A stretch of DNA of 29,859 bases from JACPTG01 sp964504135 (GCA_964504135.1 CAZDCW010000014.1:1-29859), one strand, 5' to 3'. Counted from the first letter of the stretch, positions 19,445 to 27,473 are shown. The notes: generated by a model not told the origin, from the sequence alone. Numbers and translations: made by a program.

Positions 19445-22162
19445 ATGCTTGAAAAAAAGGTGCTGGCCGCAGTAGTCCTGCTTCTATTAGGTATTCCTAT
19501 TGCCCTGGCAAGCCACATCGGCTCAATAACAGGAAGGCAGATAGCAGGAAGCCCTGACCTTACAATAAGCGAAATCACATTCACTCCAGACAGCCCAGGC
19601 CAGGACTCAGGAGTAAAGATAGACATAACAGTCCAAAACAACGGAGGAACTGATGCGGCCACAGCAGTCCTGCAGATAGAAGGGGCAGGCACTTACTGGA
19701 GGATGCTTACCGCCTCCATATCCGCAGGAGGCAGCCAGAAAATCCAGATATACCCCTACCTGAAACAGGGCGAGTACGCGTTCAAGGCAGTGGCTGACGC
19801 TGATTCTGCTATTGCAGAGTCTGACGAGACAAACAATGCAATGACAAAACAGTTCACGCTGGGCACCACCACCCAGCAAGCAGAAACAGGCTCACTATAT
19901 GTAAGCGTGACCCAGGGCGCGGCAGAGGTTTACGTTGACAGCATACTGAAAGGCTCCACTCCAATAACCGTCAGCGGGCTGAGCACCGGAAAGCGCTCAG
20001 TCCTTGTCAAGAAGACCGGATACCAGGACGCAACAGCCACAATTGACATAAGCTCAGCCGGCACAGCCAACTGGGCACTTTCACTCACCGCAATACAGCA
20101 GGCTGAAAAAGGCAGTCCAGACCTTACGATAGACAGCATAACGCCAGACAAGGCCACAGAGGGGAACACGCCAATCACAATAGTCATAAGGAACTCAGGC
20201 ACAGGCAGCGCGTCAAGCTCAGTTCTTTCAGTTGAGGGGGCTGGCAGCAGATGGAGGCTTGGCGTGGATTCCATACCAGCAGGAAGCACGAAGACTCTAC
20301 AGGTAACGCCCTACCTCGCCGCAGGAGAGTATAAGTTCAAGGCAACAGCGGATGCGGATTCTGCAGTAACAGAGTCCAACGAGAACAACAATGTTGGTGA
20401 GAGGACTATAACCGTTGCTGCCAAGACCACAAGCCCCCAGCAGCAGAATGCCACAGCCACCACAACATCAGCGACAACATCAACCACTACACAGCAAACC
20501 ACAGCGCAAACAGGGACCAGAAGCACAACAACGGCGGCTGGGGGTTCAGCGGCTGCCCAGTGCACTGACACAGATGGAGGCAAGGATTATTTTGTCCGTG
20601 GCGAGCTAAAAACAGCGGCCACGAGCGGCACAACCTATCATTTGGACGCGTGCTGGGGTGCTCTTAATAATCTTCTTTCCGAAGGCTATTGCGACGCTAA
20701 CAACCAGGGGCAATATGAGTCAAAAGTGGAATGTGAATTTGGCTGCTCCCAGGGCGCATGCCTGTCCAAGGAGCCAAAATGTGAGGATACAGACCTGGCA
20801 GACGACTCTAATGTCAAGGGATATGCAACCCTTGATGGAGGCATTACAAAAATTTATGACCATTGCAGCAAAGACGAAGGGCTTGTTGGTAACGATAAGT
20901 CCCTGACACAGATATCCTGCGACTCCAGAAACAGGCTGAAAACTTCTTTCATTGACTGCGCTGAGGCATGCAGCGACGGCGCCTGCATAAAGGCGGCCAA
21001 TGCAACCGCACCGCCCGCCTTCCAGTCAGACCTCACAGTAACCGGGATATCCTACAAGACGGAAGGAAATTCAATAGCTGCCGAAATAGGCCTCTACAAC
21101 TATGGAAAGGAGCTTGCTGAGTACACCCTGGCCGTGGACTTCGGCGACAGCGGAAGGAGATACACGACCTCAGGAAGGGTTCCAGGAGGAGACAGGGCAG
21201 CAGTAAAGGTTGACCATACATACTCAAGCCCGGGAAAATACACGCTCAGCGCACGCCTCGGCTCAGGCAGCGACAGCAACAAGGGCAACAACTACCAGGA
21301 AATACAAGTGAATACAGGGGCAACTACACAAGAACCGCAGCACTGCAACAGCTTGGCCGCGGAAAGCAAATTTGAGGAGCAAAGGAACTGCTATTGCAAT
21401 GATGACGAGGAAAAGGAGTGCGGCAACGAAATAGAGGGTATTGAACAGCCAGGCCTGGGCCCTGGATGCAGGTGCACCCCAAAGACACAGAGCTTCAGCA
21501 TCGAAATACGCAAGGGCTGGAACCTCATCGCGCCATTCTACATGATGATGGCCTCTGAAAACACCTGCAGGCCTGAAGACTTCTACATGCACAATTACTT
21601 CCCTCTTGAAAGGAAATACGGCCAGTTCCACTTCAGCAGGGGGCAGAGCACCGGGGATTCCCAAAACGATGAGGAAATAAAGGAGCTGCTGCCGCCTGGA
21701 GAGACAGACATAGAATCCTCGGACTGGTTTGATGTCAACGTAGAGGGCGAGACAGACGCAGACACAGCACTGTATGGAAAGTATGGAATGCTTGACTCAG
21801 GGTACTTTGCAGGAACAGTGGCAAACGGATGGTGGCTGTACGCTGACAGGGACTGCGACGTAAATGGTGAGACCTGGCTTGTTCCCTATATAGACGCCCT
21901 CACAGAGTCAGGCTCAAAGCTGGCCAGGGGCTGGAACTTCATAAGCGTATTCCCGGACATGGCAGGCCGCAGGATTGATGAATTCAAGGGCTCATGCCAG
22001 ATAAGCAAGGCGTACACATTCGACAGCGGCAGGAGAAAATGGAGAAGTGCGATGAATGAGGAGCTGCCTGAGGGCCTCATAGGCTACGGGTTGGTGGTAA
22101 AGACAAGCGAGGAATGCGTGCTTGGCTTTGAAAGAGAGGGGCCTCCGCCAGTGCCGGAATAA
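19445..22162 (+). CDS. Large secreted modular protein (CARDB-PEGA-CARDB, Cys-rich repeats)
   Basis: A 905-aa exported protein. A signal peptide covers 1-22. CARDB-like domains lie at about 37-138 and 224-324, with the shared ends ADADSAIAESDETNN and ADADSAVTESNENNN. A PEGA domain lies between them (about 149-204: EVYVDSILKGSTP, KKTGYQDA). A Thr/Gln linker spans 328-370. Two Cys-rich repeats follow at about 373-439 and 446-514 (CTDTDGG/CEDTDLA to GCSQGAC/ACSDGAC), then another Ig-like domain (525-622), a Cys cluster (634-677), and two RKGWNLIAPF/ARGWNFISVF modules (689 and 825 on). No C-terminal anchor is visible. It is probably a cell-surface or adhesion protein. The stop is 11 nt before the next gene. 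Confidence 0.85.
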   Translation: MLEKKVLAAVVLLLLGIPIALASHIGSITGRQIAGSPDLTISEITFTPDSPGQDSGVKIDITVQNNGGTDAATAVLQIEGAGTYWRMLTASISAGGSQKIQIYPYLKQGEYAFKAVADADSAIAESDETNNAMTKQFTLGTTTQQAETGSLYVSVTQGAAEVYVDSILKGSTPITVSGLSTGKRSVLVKKTGYQDATATIDISSAGTANWALSLTAIQQAEKGSPDLTIDSITPDKATEGNTPITIVIRNSGTGSASSSVLSVEGAGSRWRLGVDSIPAGSTKTLQVTPYLAAGEYKFKATADADSAVTESNENNNVGERTITVAAKTTSPQQQNATATTTSATTSTTTQQTTAQTGTRSTTTAAGGSAAAQCTDTDGGKDYFVRGELKTAATSGTTYHLDACWGALNNLLSEGYCDANNQGQYESKVECEFGCSQGACLSKEPKCEDTDLADDSNVKGYATLDGGITKIYDHCSKDEGLVGNDKSLTQISCDSRNRLKTSFIDCAEACSDGACIKAANATAPPAFQSDLTVTGISYKTEGNSIAAEIGLYNYGKELAEYTLAVDFGDSGRRYTTSGRVPGGDRAAVKVDHTYSSPGKYTLSARLGSGSDSNKGNNYQEIQVNTGATTQEPQHCNSLAAESKFEEQRNCYCNDDEEKECGNEIEGIEQPGLGPGCRCTPKTQSFSIEIRKGWNLIAPFYMMMASENTCRPEDFYMHNYFPLERKYGQFHFSRGQSTGDSQNDEEIKELLPPGETDIESSDWFDVNVEGETDADTALYGKYGMLDSGYFAGTVANGWWLYADRDCDVNGETWLVPYIDALTESGSKLARGWNFISVFPDMAGRRIDEFKGSCQISKAYTFDSGRRKWRSAMNEELPEGLIGYGLVVKTSEECVLGFEREGPPPVPE

Positions 22163-22173
22163 AGGTGAAAGGA

Positions 22174-22308
22174 ATGGAAAGGAAGTGGATAATAATCGCG
22201 GTTTTGGCTGCGCTTGCGGCAATCATAATAATAGCAGTCCTTTTCGGAGGAGCCAGCACTTTCAGCAGCATCCCATCAAAGGCAACGCCGCCACCTCTGC
22301 CTGTATGA
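22174..22308 (+). CDS. Tiny single-TM protein (44 aa)
   Basis: A 44-codon frame: ERKWIIIAVLAALAAIIIIA is one membrane helix, then VLFGGASTFSSIPSKATPPP, a short Pro-rich tail. It starts 11 nt after the secreted-protein stop with AAAGGTGAAAGG upstream, and overlaps cutA by 4 nt (ATGA). Placement and the strong ribosome site make it likely to be real. Role unknown; perhaps a membrane tether or regulator. Confidence 0.65.
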   Translation: MERKWIIIAVLAALAAIIIIAVLFGGASTFSSIPSKATPPPLPV

Positions 22309-22619
22309 TAAGCGTATATGTGACCTTCAGGGACCAGCAGGAATCGGATAAAATATGCCTGCACCTTCTCAACAAAAAGCTCATCCGCTGCGCCAACACC
22401 TTCCCTATAAAGAGCAGCTACATGTGGAAGGGCGGTCTTAGGACGCATGACGAAATTGCAGGCCTGCTGAAGGCCAAAGATGGGAATTACCGCGCGATAG
22501 AGGCTGAGATAAAAAGGATGCACAGCTATGAAAACCCATGCATAGAAGCCTTCAGGCCAGCAGAAGCCAGCAGGCAATTTCTCAAATGGCTGGAATCCGA
22601 TTATAAAGAATTGCGCTGA
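22305..22619 (+). CDS. cutA: CutA-like divalent-cation tolerance protein
   Basis: A 104-aa protein with the CutA fold: the first strand ISVYVTFRDQQESDKICLHL, then CANTFPIKSSYMWKGG, KAKDGNYRAIEAEIKRMHSY and a final FLKWLESDYKEL. CutA forms very stable trimers and is linked to copper and divalent-metal tolerance, though its chemistry is unsettled. Upstream in-frame codons overlap the 44-aa gene; the ATG at 22305 gives the family's usual size. The stop codon lies inside the dispersed repeat copy B. Confidence 0.9.
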   Translation: MISVYVTFRDQQESDKICLHLLNKKLIRCANTFPIKSSYMWKGGLRTHDEIAGLLKAKDGNYRAIEAEIKRMHSYENPCIEAFRPAEASRQFLKWLESDYKELR

Positions 22620-22664
22620 TTAGCTGATGGATATGCGCAATTCTAATCCAATTATCGCAATTTA
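22608..22664 (+). repeat. Dispersed palindromic repeat, copy B (putative complete element)
   Basis: 22608-22648 matches copy A (42-82, inverted) at 39 of 41 bases and has the same 9-bp palindrome arms. The right end, AATTATCGCAATTTA (22650-22664), is an imperfect inverted copy of the left end (GAATTGCGCTGATT), so the 57-bp unit looks bounded by terminal inverted repeats of about 14 bp. The right-end sequence recurs at 29836-29850 with one change. A small non-autonomous mobile element is the likely explanation. Confidence 0.65.
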
Positions 22665-22668
22665 GGAT

Positions 22669-22679
22669 AGTTTAAATAC
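22669..22679 (+). promoter_or_regulatory. TATA box for MFS gene
   Basis: AGTTTAAATAC is centred 26 nt before the ATG at 22700, just right of repeat copy B. Confidence 0.6.
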
Positions 22680-22699
22680 AGGCCGGAAAGCCAAGCCAG

Positions 22700-23938
22700 A
22701 TGCTCAGGAAGAACGTCCTCCTCCCAATATTCCTCGTGGTTCTCCTTGACCTAATAGGCGTAGGAATAATAATACCAGTGCTTGCGCCGATGTTCATAGC
22801 GCATGACAGCCCGCTGCTTCCACCTGACACGCCACTCGCTGCCAGGTCAATAGTGTTCGGCCTCCTCCTAAGCATATATCCCATCGCGCTGTTCTTTGGC
22901 GCACCGATACTCGGAGCCCTCTCGGACAAGCACGGGAGAAGGAGAGTGCTGATGATAACCATAACAGCCACCGCAGCCAGCTACATTCTCTTCGGCGCAG
23001 GAATACTGATGCAGAAAATCCCCCTGCTCTTCCTCAGCCGGGCGCTGGCAGGATTTGCAGGGGGGAATGTCTCAGTGGCCATGTCAGCAGTCGCAGACAT
23101 AAGCGATGAAAAGTCAAAGCCCAAGAACTTTGGCATAATCGGAATGGCCTTCGGATTCGGCTTCATCATAGGCCCATTCATAGGCGGAAAGCTGGCAGAC
23201 AGCACAGTCCTGCCATGGTTCAACTTCGCCACCCCATTCTGGTTTGCGGCCCTCCTATCAGCGCTGAACTTCATGCTTGTAGCCCGCTTCTTCAGCGAAA
23301 CGCTTAACGTCAGGTCAGCTGTGCATGTAAGCCCGCTAACAGGATTCAGAAACCTGGCAAAGGCAGCATCCATGCCCAACCTCCGCATACTATTCCCGGT
23401 AATATTCCTCTATTGGCTCGGCTTCAACTTCTTCACACAGTTCTTCCAGGCATACATGGTGGAAAAGTTCAGCTACAACCAAGGCCAGATAGGAGACCTG
23501 TTCGCATACATAGGCCTCTGGATAATATTCACCCAGGGAGTCCTCGTAAGGCTGGTTTCCCGGTTCTTCAGCCCAGAGCAGACAATCAGGGCATCGCTGC
23601 TGGCGCTGTCAATAGCCATGGCGGTTTTGCTGCTCCCCTCACAGGCATACCAGTTCTTCATCCTGCTGCCATTCGTATCAGTGAGCAACGGCCTGACCTT
23701 CCCAAACAGCACAGCGCTGGCATCAGGCCTTGCCGGGAAAGAGTCCCAAGGGGAGATAATGGGGATAACCCAATCAGTCCAGGCAGCCGGCCTCGCCATC
23801 CCTCCAATAATATCAGGATTCATATTCTCAATGAACGAGCACCTTCCGATAATAGCAGCAAGCGGATTCCTGCTCCTCGCATGGGCCGTATTCTCCTTCG
23901 GCTACAGGCCAAGGCAGGAAAAGTTCCACGAAGTCTAG
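22700..23938 (+). CDS. MFS efflux transporter (TetA-like)
   Basis: A 412-aa major-facilitator protein with about 12 membrane segments. The N-terminus LLPIFLVVLLDLIGVGIIIP and motif A (GALSDKHGRRRVL) resemble TetA-type drug/H+ antiporters. A second signature region is GRxxAGFAGGN-like (SRALAGFAGGNVSVAMSAVA). The substrate cannot be read from sequence; drug or metabolite efflux is expected. It is monocistronic and leaderless, and its stop overlaps the converging coiled-coil gene by 4 bp. Confidence 0.9.
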   Translation: MLRKNVLLPIFLVVLLDLIGVGIIIPVLAPMFIAHDSPLLPPDTPLAARSIVFGLLLSIYPIALFFGAPILGALSDKHGRRRVLMITITATAASYILFGAGILMQKIPLLFLSRALAGFAGGNVSVAMSAVADISDEKSKPKNFGIIGMAFGFGFIIGPFIGGKLADSTVLPWFNFATPFWFAALLSALNFMLVARFFSETLNVRSAVHVSPLTGFRNLAKAASMPNLRILFPVIFLYWLGFNFFTQFFQAYMVEKFSYNQGQIGDLFAYIGLWIIFTQGVLVRLVSRFFSPEQTIRASLLALSIAMAVLLLPSQAYQFFILLPFVSVSNGLTFPNSTALASGLAGKESQGEIMGITQSVQAAGLAIPPIISGFIFSMNEHLPIIAASGFLLLAWAVFSFGYRPRQEKFHEV

Positions 23939-24303
23939 TGGCTGTGGGTCCTGAACTCATTCCTTAAGTCCCTGAACTCCTTCCTCAGGTCTTTGAACTC
24001 GGTGTTCATGTCCCTGAACTGAAGCCTCATCTCCTGCTTAAAATCACCGAATGCAGCTTTCAATTCATTCAGCGAAGCCTGGTGATTCTCAACCTTGCCC
24101 TCCAGACGGGCGAGGCCGGCTGAAGCATTAGCCAGGCCGTTTGCAGTTTTGACCCAAAGCGAAAAAAAGACGGCCAAAATTGACATGATAATATCCTGAA
24201 CTGTCAGGCTCCCTCCAAGAAGCTTAAGGGTAATGTGGTAAGCCAAAAACAGGCCAAGCAGAAGCACAATAATCCTGAAAAGCCCGGCTATACTCAGCTT
24301 CAT
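23935..24303 (-). CDS. Two-TM coiled-coil membrane protein (122 aa)
   Basis: Not a named family. Two N-terminal membrane helices (LFRIIVLLLGLFLAYHITL, 8-26, and DIIMSILAVFFSLWV, 37-51) precede a long charged coiled coil (about 60-118). It contains a repeating heptad-like unit FKDLRKEFRDLRNEFR. The coil faces one side of the membrane and probably oligomerises. It overlaps the 39-aa membrane gene upstream by 4 nt (ATGA), so the two are made together. Confidence 0.7.
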   Translation of the reverse strand: MKLSIAGLFRIIVLLLGLFLAYHITLKLLGGSLTVQDIIMSILAVFFSLWVKTANGLANASAGLARLEGKVENHQASLNELKAAFGDFKQEMRLQFRDMNTEFKDLRKEFRDLRNEFRTHSH

Positions 24304-24419
24304 TTCAGCAGCACCTCCTTAACCCACAAAGCCAGGAAAAGAATGGTCAAAATCAGCATCAGAAAGTTAACCGGATCCCTGAAATATTCCCAATCCTCAA
24401 TCTCCAGCTTAAAGCCCAT
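24300..24419 (-). CDS. Mini membrane protein (39 aa)
   Basis: A 39-codon frame with an acidic N-terminus (MGFKLEIEDWEYFRDPVNF) and one membrane helix (LMLILTILFLALWVKEVL). It has a leaderless promoter (minus strand GTTTTATTAATC at 24441-24452) and an ATGA overlap with the coiled-coil gene. Both support translation. It may be a partner subunit of that protein. Confidence 0.65.
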   Translation of the reverse strand: MGFKLEIEDWEYFRDPVNFLMLILTILFLALWVKEVLLK

Positions 24420-24440
24420 TTTACAAAGACACGCAGAACG

Positions 24441-24452
24441 GATTAATAAAAC
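24441..24452 (-). promoter_or_regulatory. TATA box for mini membrane operon
   Basis: GTTTTATTAATC on the minus strand, about 27 nt before the ATG at 24419. Confidence 0.6.
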
Positions 24453-24502
24453 TATGCCAGATTTTCCCGGAAAACTTACGGAATTGTCGACGAGGATTGG
24501 GC

Positions 24503-25171
24503 TCAGCCAACAACCGTTCCGGAAAATTCCCTTTTTTCCAGAACCTTCCCGAGGTTTTCCAGGCTTTTACCGACAACAATTACTTTCATCCCTGCCTTTT
24601 CAGCCTCCCTGCTTGCGACAGGGTCAAACGGAATGTTCATCCCCGGGCTCCAGCTTTTGGGGAACATCTGCCTGAAGTCCTTCCAGGAAATTCTTTTGAC
24701 TGGCTTTGCATTACTGAACTTGTCAGGATTCTTATCATAGACGAAATCCCTTGCAGTGACATTAATCACAGAACCAGACTTATAGCCCTTTGCCAGCTGA
24801 ACAGCAACCTGGTCAGTGCTCTGTCCTGGCTTGACACCGGCGGCAACAACAACACTACTGGAAAGCCCTGGAGCCTTTCCGCCAACCACAACTTCAGGGT
24901 ATGCAATGTCGCGCAGCACAGCGTGAAGAAGCTGGGCGTTAAGCCTTGTTGCTGCAACGCCAATCCAGTCAAGGGACTTGTCATCAGCACAGCCTGCTTC
25001 ACGGGCAGCAGCCTGATAAGACCTGCATACCCTGCCGCCACCGCACACAATGGCAAACTTCATATCAGAATGGCCGACCAGCAGCTTCCTGAACCCCTTC
25101 AGGAATTCAACGTCAATCTGGCCAGGGTTGATAACAGAGCCGCCGAGGGAGATGACCTTTACAGGCGCCAT
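24503..25171 (-). CDS. pyrH: UMP kinase, archaeal type
   Basis: An amino-acid-kinase-fold enzyme that phosphorylates UMP to UDP, the route that leads through UTP to CTP synthase (pyrG at 3555). Motifs in order: KVISLGGSVI for phosphate, IVCGGGRVCRSYQ for UMP, GVAATRLNAQLL, the GQSTDQVAVQLAK segment, and NVTARDFVYDKNPDKF for ATP. The length, 222 aa, matches archaeal PyrH. TATA GCTTTATAATC at 25194-25204 and the ATG at 25171 give a leaderless start. Confidence 0.93.
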   Translation of the reverse strand: MAPVKVISLGGSVINPGQIDVEFLKGFRKLLVGHSDMKFAIVCGGGRVCRSYQAAAREAGCADDKSLDWIGVAATRLNAQLLHAVLRDIAYPEVVVGGKAPGLSSSVVVAAGVKPGQSTDQVAVQLAKGYKSGSVINVTARDFVYDKNPDKFSNAKPVKRISWKDFRQMFPKSWSPGMNIPFDPVASREAEKAGMKVIVVGKSLENLGKVLEKREFSGTVVG

Positions 25172-25193
25172 AAGCCTAATCCGGCTGGAAGCT

Positions 25194-25204
25194 GATTATA
25201 AAGC
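25194..25204 (-). promoter_or_regulatory. TATA box for pyrH
   Basis: GCTTTATAATC on the minus strand, about 28 nt before the ATG at 25171. Confidence 0.6.
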
Positions 25205-25227
25205 TTTCCATGCCCTGCCTGCGTATT

Positions 25228-25491
25228 CTATTGCCAATCCTTATGATAAAGGTCCAGGAATATTATCTTGGCCTCCTCTTTTACGTAAGCATATGACAGG
25301 CGAAAAGAGCCGACATAAACCTCCCGTGTGCCTTTCCTTGCATATCTCATGGGCTCGCCTATTTCCGGATTTTCAACGATCCTGGCCACTGACTTCCGAA
25401 TGCGCTCAGCATCAGCCTTATTCCTTATTCTGTGAATTAAGCTTTGAAATGCTGGAGCGTATTCTATGGTGGGCAATTTACCACTTCTCAA
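25228..25491 (-). CDS. relE: RelE-family toxin
   Basis: An 87-aa ribosome-dependent mRNA interferase of the RelE/ParE fold. The core is IEYAPAFQSLIHRIRNKADA, then ENPEIGEPMRYARKGTREVY, VGSFRLSYAYV and IIFLDLYHKDW. The basic residues (Arg/Lys) and the terminal Tyr-His-Lys fit RelE-type active sites. There is no ATG near the start: TTG at 25491 overlaps the antitoxin by 14 nt, and TTG at 25476 starts 1 nt after the antitoxin stop. Either is possible. Confidence 0.88.
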   Translation of the reverse strand: MRSGKLPTIEYAPAFQSLIHRIRNKADAERIRKSVARIVENPEIGEPMRYARKGTREVYVGSFRLSYAYVKEEAKIIFLDLYHKDWQ

Positions 25492-25747
25492 GCTCCTTCA
25501 GAAACTCATCAGCAGGCATGGACTTAAACTCCCCCCGGCAGTAACTTTTCCACGCCTCCTCAGTCCTTCTCGCAAATTCCATATCCTCTTCGATGTTCTT
25601 ATCGAAATCCCTTACACTCTTAAGTATAAAACGCCCGCCATCCCTGATTATTACAAATTTCTCGCCCTCTTTCAAGCCCTTTCTCATGCCAGAAGGTATT
25701 ACGACCTGCCCTTTTGAGGACAGCCTGGTTATTTCAATATCAACCAT
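25478..25747 (-). CDS. AbrB-type antitoxin (RelE partner)
   Basis: An 89-aa protein with an AbrB swapped-hairpin domain (IEITRLSSKGQVVIPSGMRK, 4-23, then EGEKFVIIRD and GRFILKSV) and a C-terminal toxin-binding tail rich in Glu and aromatic residues (SMPADEFLKELEKW). AbrB antitoxins more usually accompany PIN toxins; pairing with RelE is known but less common. The ATG at 25747 is leaderless, with TATA GGCTTAAATAG at 25771-25781. Confidence 0.88.
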   Translation of the reverse strand: MVDIEITRLSSKGQVVIPSGMRKGLKEGEKFVIIRDGGRFILKSVRDFDKNIEEDMEFARRTEEAWKSYCRGEFKSMPADEFLKELEKW

Positions 25748-25770
25748 AGCTAATAAGATTAGTCTTACTT

Positions 25771-25781
25771 CTATTTAAGCC
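25771..25781 (-). promoter_or_regulatory. TATA box for AbrB-RelE
   Basis: GGCTTAAATAG on the minus strand, about 28 nt before the ATG at 25747. Confidence 0.6.
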
Positions 25782-25794
25782 TTGCCATCATTTA

Positions 25795-26568
25795 TCATCC
25801 CCATGCAGCCCGATGAACCCTATCCAATACATCTGGCCCAAGAAAGCCGTGTTTGACAAGCATCTCAAGCCTGCCCTGCATTGGAGCGCTGCGCCTGAAC
25901 CTGGCCAGCATTTCCGATTTCCCCCCGGGAAGTACAGAAGCCTTCCAAAACGCAGCAGTGCTGGTGGCCACGTCCTCGCAAAGCCTCGGATATAGGCTGT
26001 CCCCTTCCCAGTTGCCGAACATCATGCCGGGCGCATTAAGATGCGGGTCCACACGGAGCTCCCGGACATATTCCCTAAGAGTATCGGGCATCCAGGCAAC
26101 CAAGTAAATGGCCTCTTCAGCTATGGCCGAATACTGGTATGAGTTGTTAAGATACGGGCCGGAGTCAAAAACCATCACCTTGTACTGCCCGCTCAACACA
26201 ACCTGCCTCCTGGAAATACAACCATAATGCTCTGACTCTTCAAACACAGATTGCTCGTGGTCCTGGAAGCAGAAAACCGCCTGGGGAGGTCCATCAGGCT
26301 CAGGATGCAAAGCGGGCACATCATCAATAGAATAATCAAATGCAGAATACTGGCCCACCAGACCGTTGCAGGGAACTATCCACCTATCTTTCCAGCTCTC
26401 ACCCCTGGCTATCCGAAATGATGCCCTCCACTGCCTGGAAAAGCCCTCCCCGAGCGTGAGATGCCTGGCATGCGCAGCCTCATGGACAATCGCGGTGGGG
26501 CTTATGCTCGCGCCGGGCTTGGCCTGAAGGTAAATCCTTGGCTCCATAGTTATGGCGAATGCCTGCAT
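25795..26568 (-). CDS. Putative zinc metalloprotease-like protein with HEAAH motif (257 aa)
   Basis: Not a family I can name. H29-E-A-A-H33 in TAIVHEAAHARHLTLG is an HExxH zinc-peptidase motif at the end of a helix, and a later AEEAIYLVAW (about 150-159) could supply the Glu third ligand of a gluzincin. Between them is a region of aromatic and His/Cys residues. There is no signal peptide or membrane segment, so it is probably cytoplasmic. The ATG at 26568 lies too close to a TATA-like TTATACAT; the ATG at 26547 (MEPRIYLQ) is the more natural leaderless start. Confidence 0.65.
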   Translation of the reverse strand: MQAFAITMEPRIYLQAKPGASISPTAIVHEAAHARHLTLGEGFSRQWRASFRIARGESWKDRWIVPCNGLVGQYSAFDYSIDDVPALHPEPDGPPQAVFCFQDHEQSVFEESEHYGCISRRQVVLSGQYKVMVFDSGPYLNNSYQYSAIAEEAIYLVAWMPDTLREYVRELRVDPHLNAPGMMFGNWEGDSLYPRLCEDVATSTAAFWKASVLPGGKSEMLARFRRSAPMQGRLEMLVKHGFLGPDVLDRVHRAAWG

Positions 26569-26834
26569 ATGTATAAGGTTAATCTACAGTTCCGCAGGCG
26601 TGCGACGCACAGCCCTGCTTAAAGCAATCGCAGAAAGGCAATTGAACAACGGTAAAATAATAGCAGGCTGTGGCTTCCTTAGATAAAGCAGCCCCTTTCG
26701 GGACATTGGAGGCGTTTACTGTCCGGCTTCATGTACGCTTTTGGAATCTTCACTGAGGTCACCAGCCAACACACCGAAACCTTTAAATAGAACGTGCCTA
26801 TACGATGTTCAGGTTTTGTTTCTGGGAGTTCTAA
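26569..26834. other. Intergenic region, 266 bases
   Basis: It holds the divergent promoters of the HEAAH gene and psmB. I see no ORF with coding character and no tRNA. A 5-bp GGACA/TGTCC inverted pair around 26701-26724 is too weak to call. Confidence 0.5.
26781..26790 (+). promoter_or_regulatory. TATA box for psmB-fttA operon
   Basis: CTTTAAATAG lies 49 nt before the psmB ATG, leaving a leader of about 25 nt with GGGAG near 26823-26827. Most other genes here lack a leader. Confidence 0.65.
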
Positions 26835-27473
26835 ATGGAACCAATACAGGTTAAGCATGGGACAACGACAATAGGCCTGGTCTGCAAGGAGGGCATAGTC
26901 ATGGCTGCTGACAAAAGGGCCACAGTGGGCGGCCTCATCGCTGACAAGAAGAGCCAGAAGATATTCAAGATAACGGATAAGATGGCCATAACCATGGCCG
27001 GGACGGTTAGCGACGCACAGTTGCTCTACAAGCTGATTAAGGCAGAGTTGAGGCTCAAGACGCTCAGGACTGAAAGGGAGCCAACCGTCAAGGAATGCGC
27101 AAACCTTCTTGCAGGCATGATTTACGCCAACATAAGGAAATTCAGCGTGATACCAGGCATTTCACACTTCCTCCTTGCAGGTGTTGACAGGGAAGGCTTC
27201 CACCTGTATGACCTGTTCGCGGACGGCTCAATAACTGAAATTGACGACTACGTATCCTCAGGCTCAGGCAGCGTAATGGCGTACGGAGTGCTTGAGGCAA
27301 TGTACAAAAAGGACCTTACGGTAAAAGACGCCCTCGCGCTTGCAGTAAAGGGAATCAGCGCAGCCATATCAAGGGACACTGGCTCAGGCGAAGGAATGGA
27401 TGCAGTGGCAATAACCGCGGATGGCGTCAAGATCATATTCGAGAAGAAGATAGACACCACAATAAGGGTGTAA
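26835..27473 (+). CDS. psmB: Proteasome beta subunit
   Basis: The catalytic ring subunit of the archaeal 20S proteasome, an N-terminal-nucleophile threonine protease. A 9-residue propeptide ends in HG, and cleavage before T10 exposes the active-site Thr (G-T-T-T-I-G). Asp26 (AADKRAT) and Lys42 (KKSQKIF) correspond to Asp17 and Lys33 of the mature enzyme. SGSGS and GSGEGMDA are the usual later motifs. The length, 212 aa, is normal. fttA follows after 28 nt with its own AGGTG ribosome site, so the two are probably one operon, an arrangement seen in many archaea. Confidence 0.96.
   Translation: MEPIQVKHGTTTIGLVCKEGIVMAADKRATVGGLIADKKSQKIFKITDKMAITMAGTVSDAQLLYKLIKAELRLKTLRTEREPTVKECANLLAGMIYANIRKFSVIPGISHFLLAGVDREGFHLYDLFADGSITEIDDYVSSGSGSVMAYGVLEAMYKKDLTVKDALALAVKGISAAISRDTGSGEGMDAVAITADGVKIIFEKKIDTTIRV

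Noticed and set aside
22122..22304. Longer N-terminus for CutA
   Set aside because: It reads through the secreted-protein end and the 44-aa gene. The family starts at the ATG at 22305.
24497..25195. Long rightward frame opposite pyrH
   Set aside because: Antisense shadow of a clear UMP kinase.
26701..26724. Small hairpin GGACA/TGTCC as a ncRNA
   Set aside because: Five pairs with a 14-nt loop is within chance, and nothing else supports a transcript.
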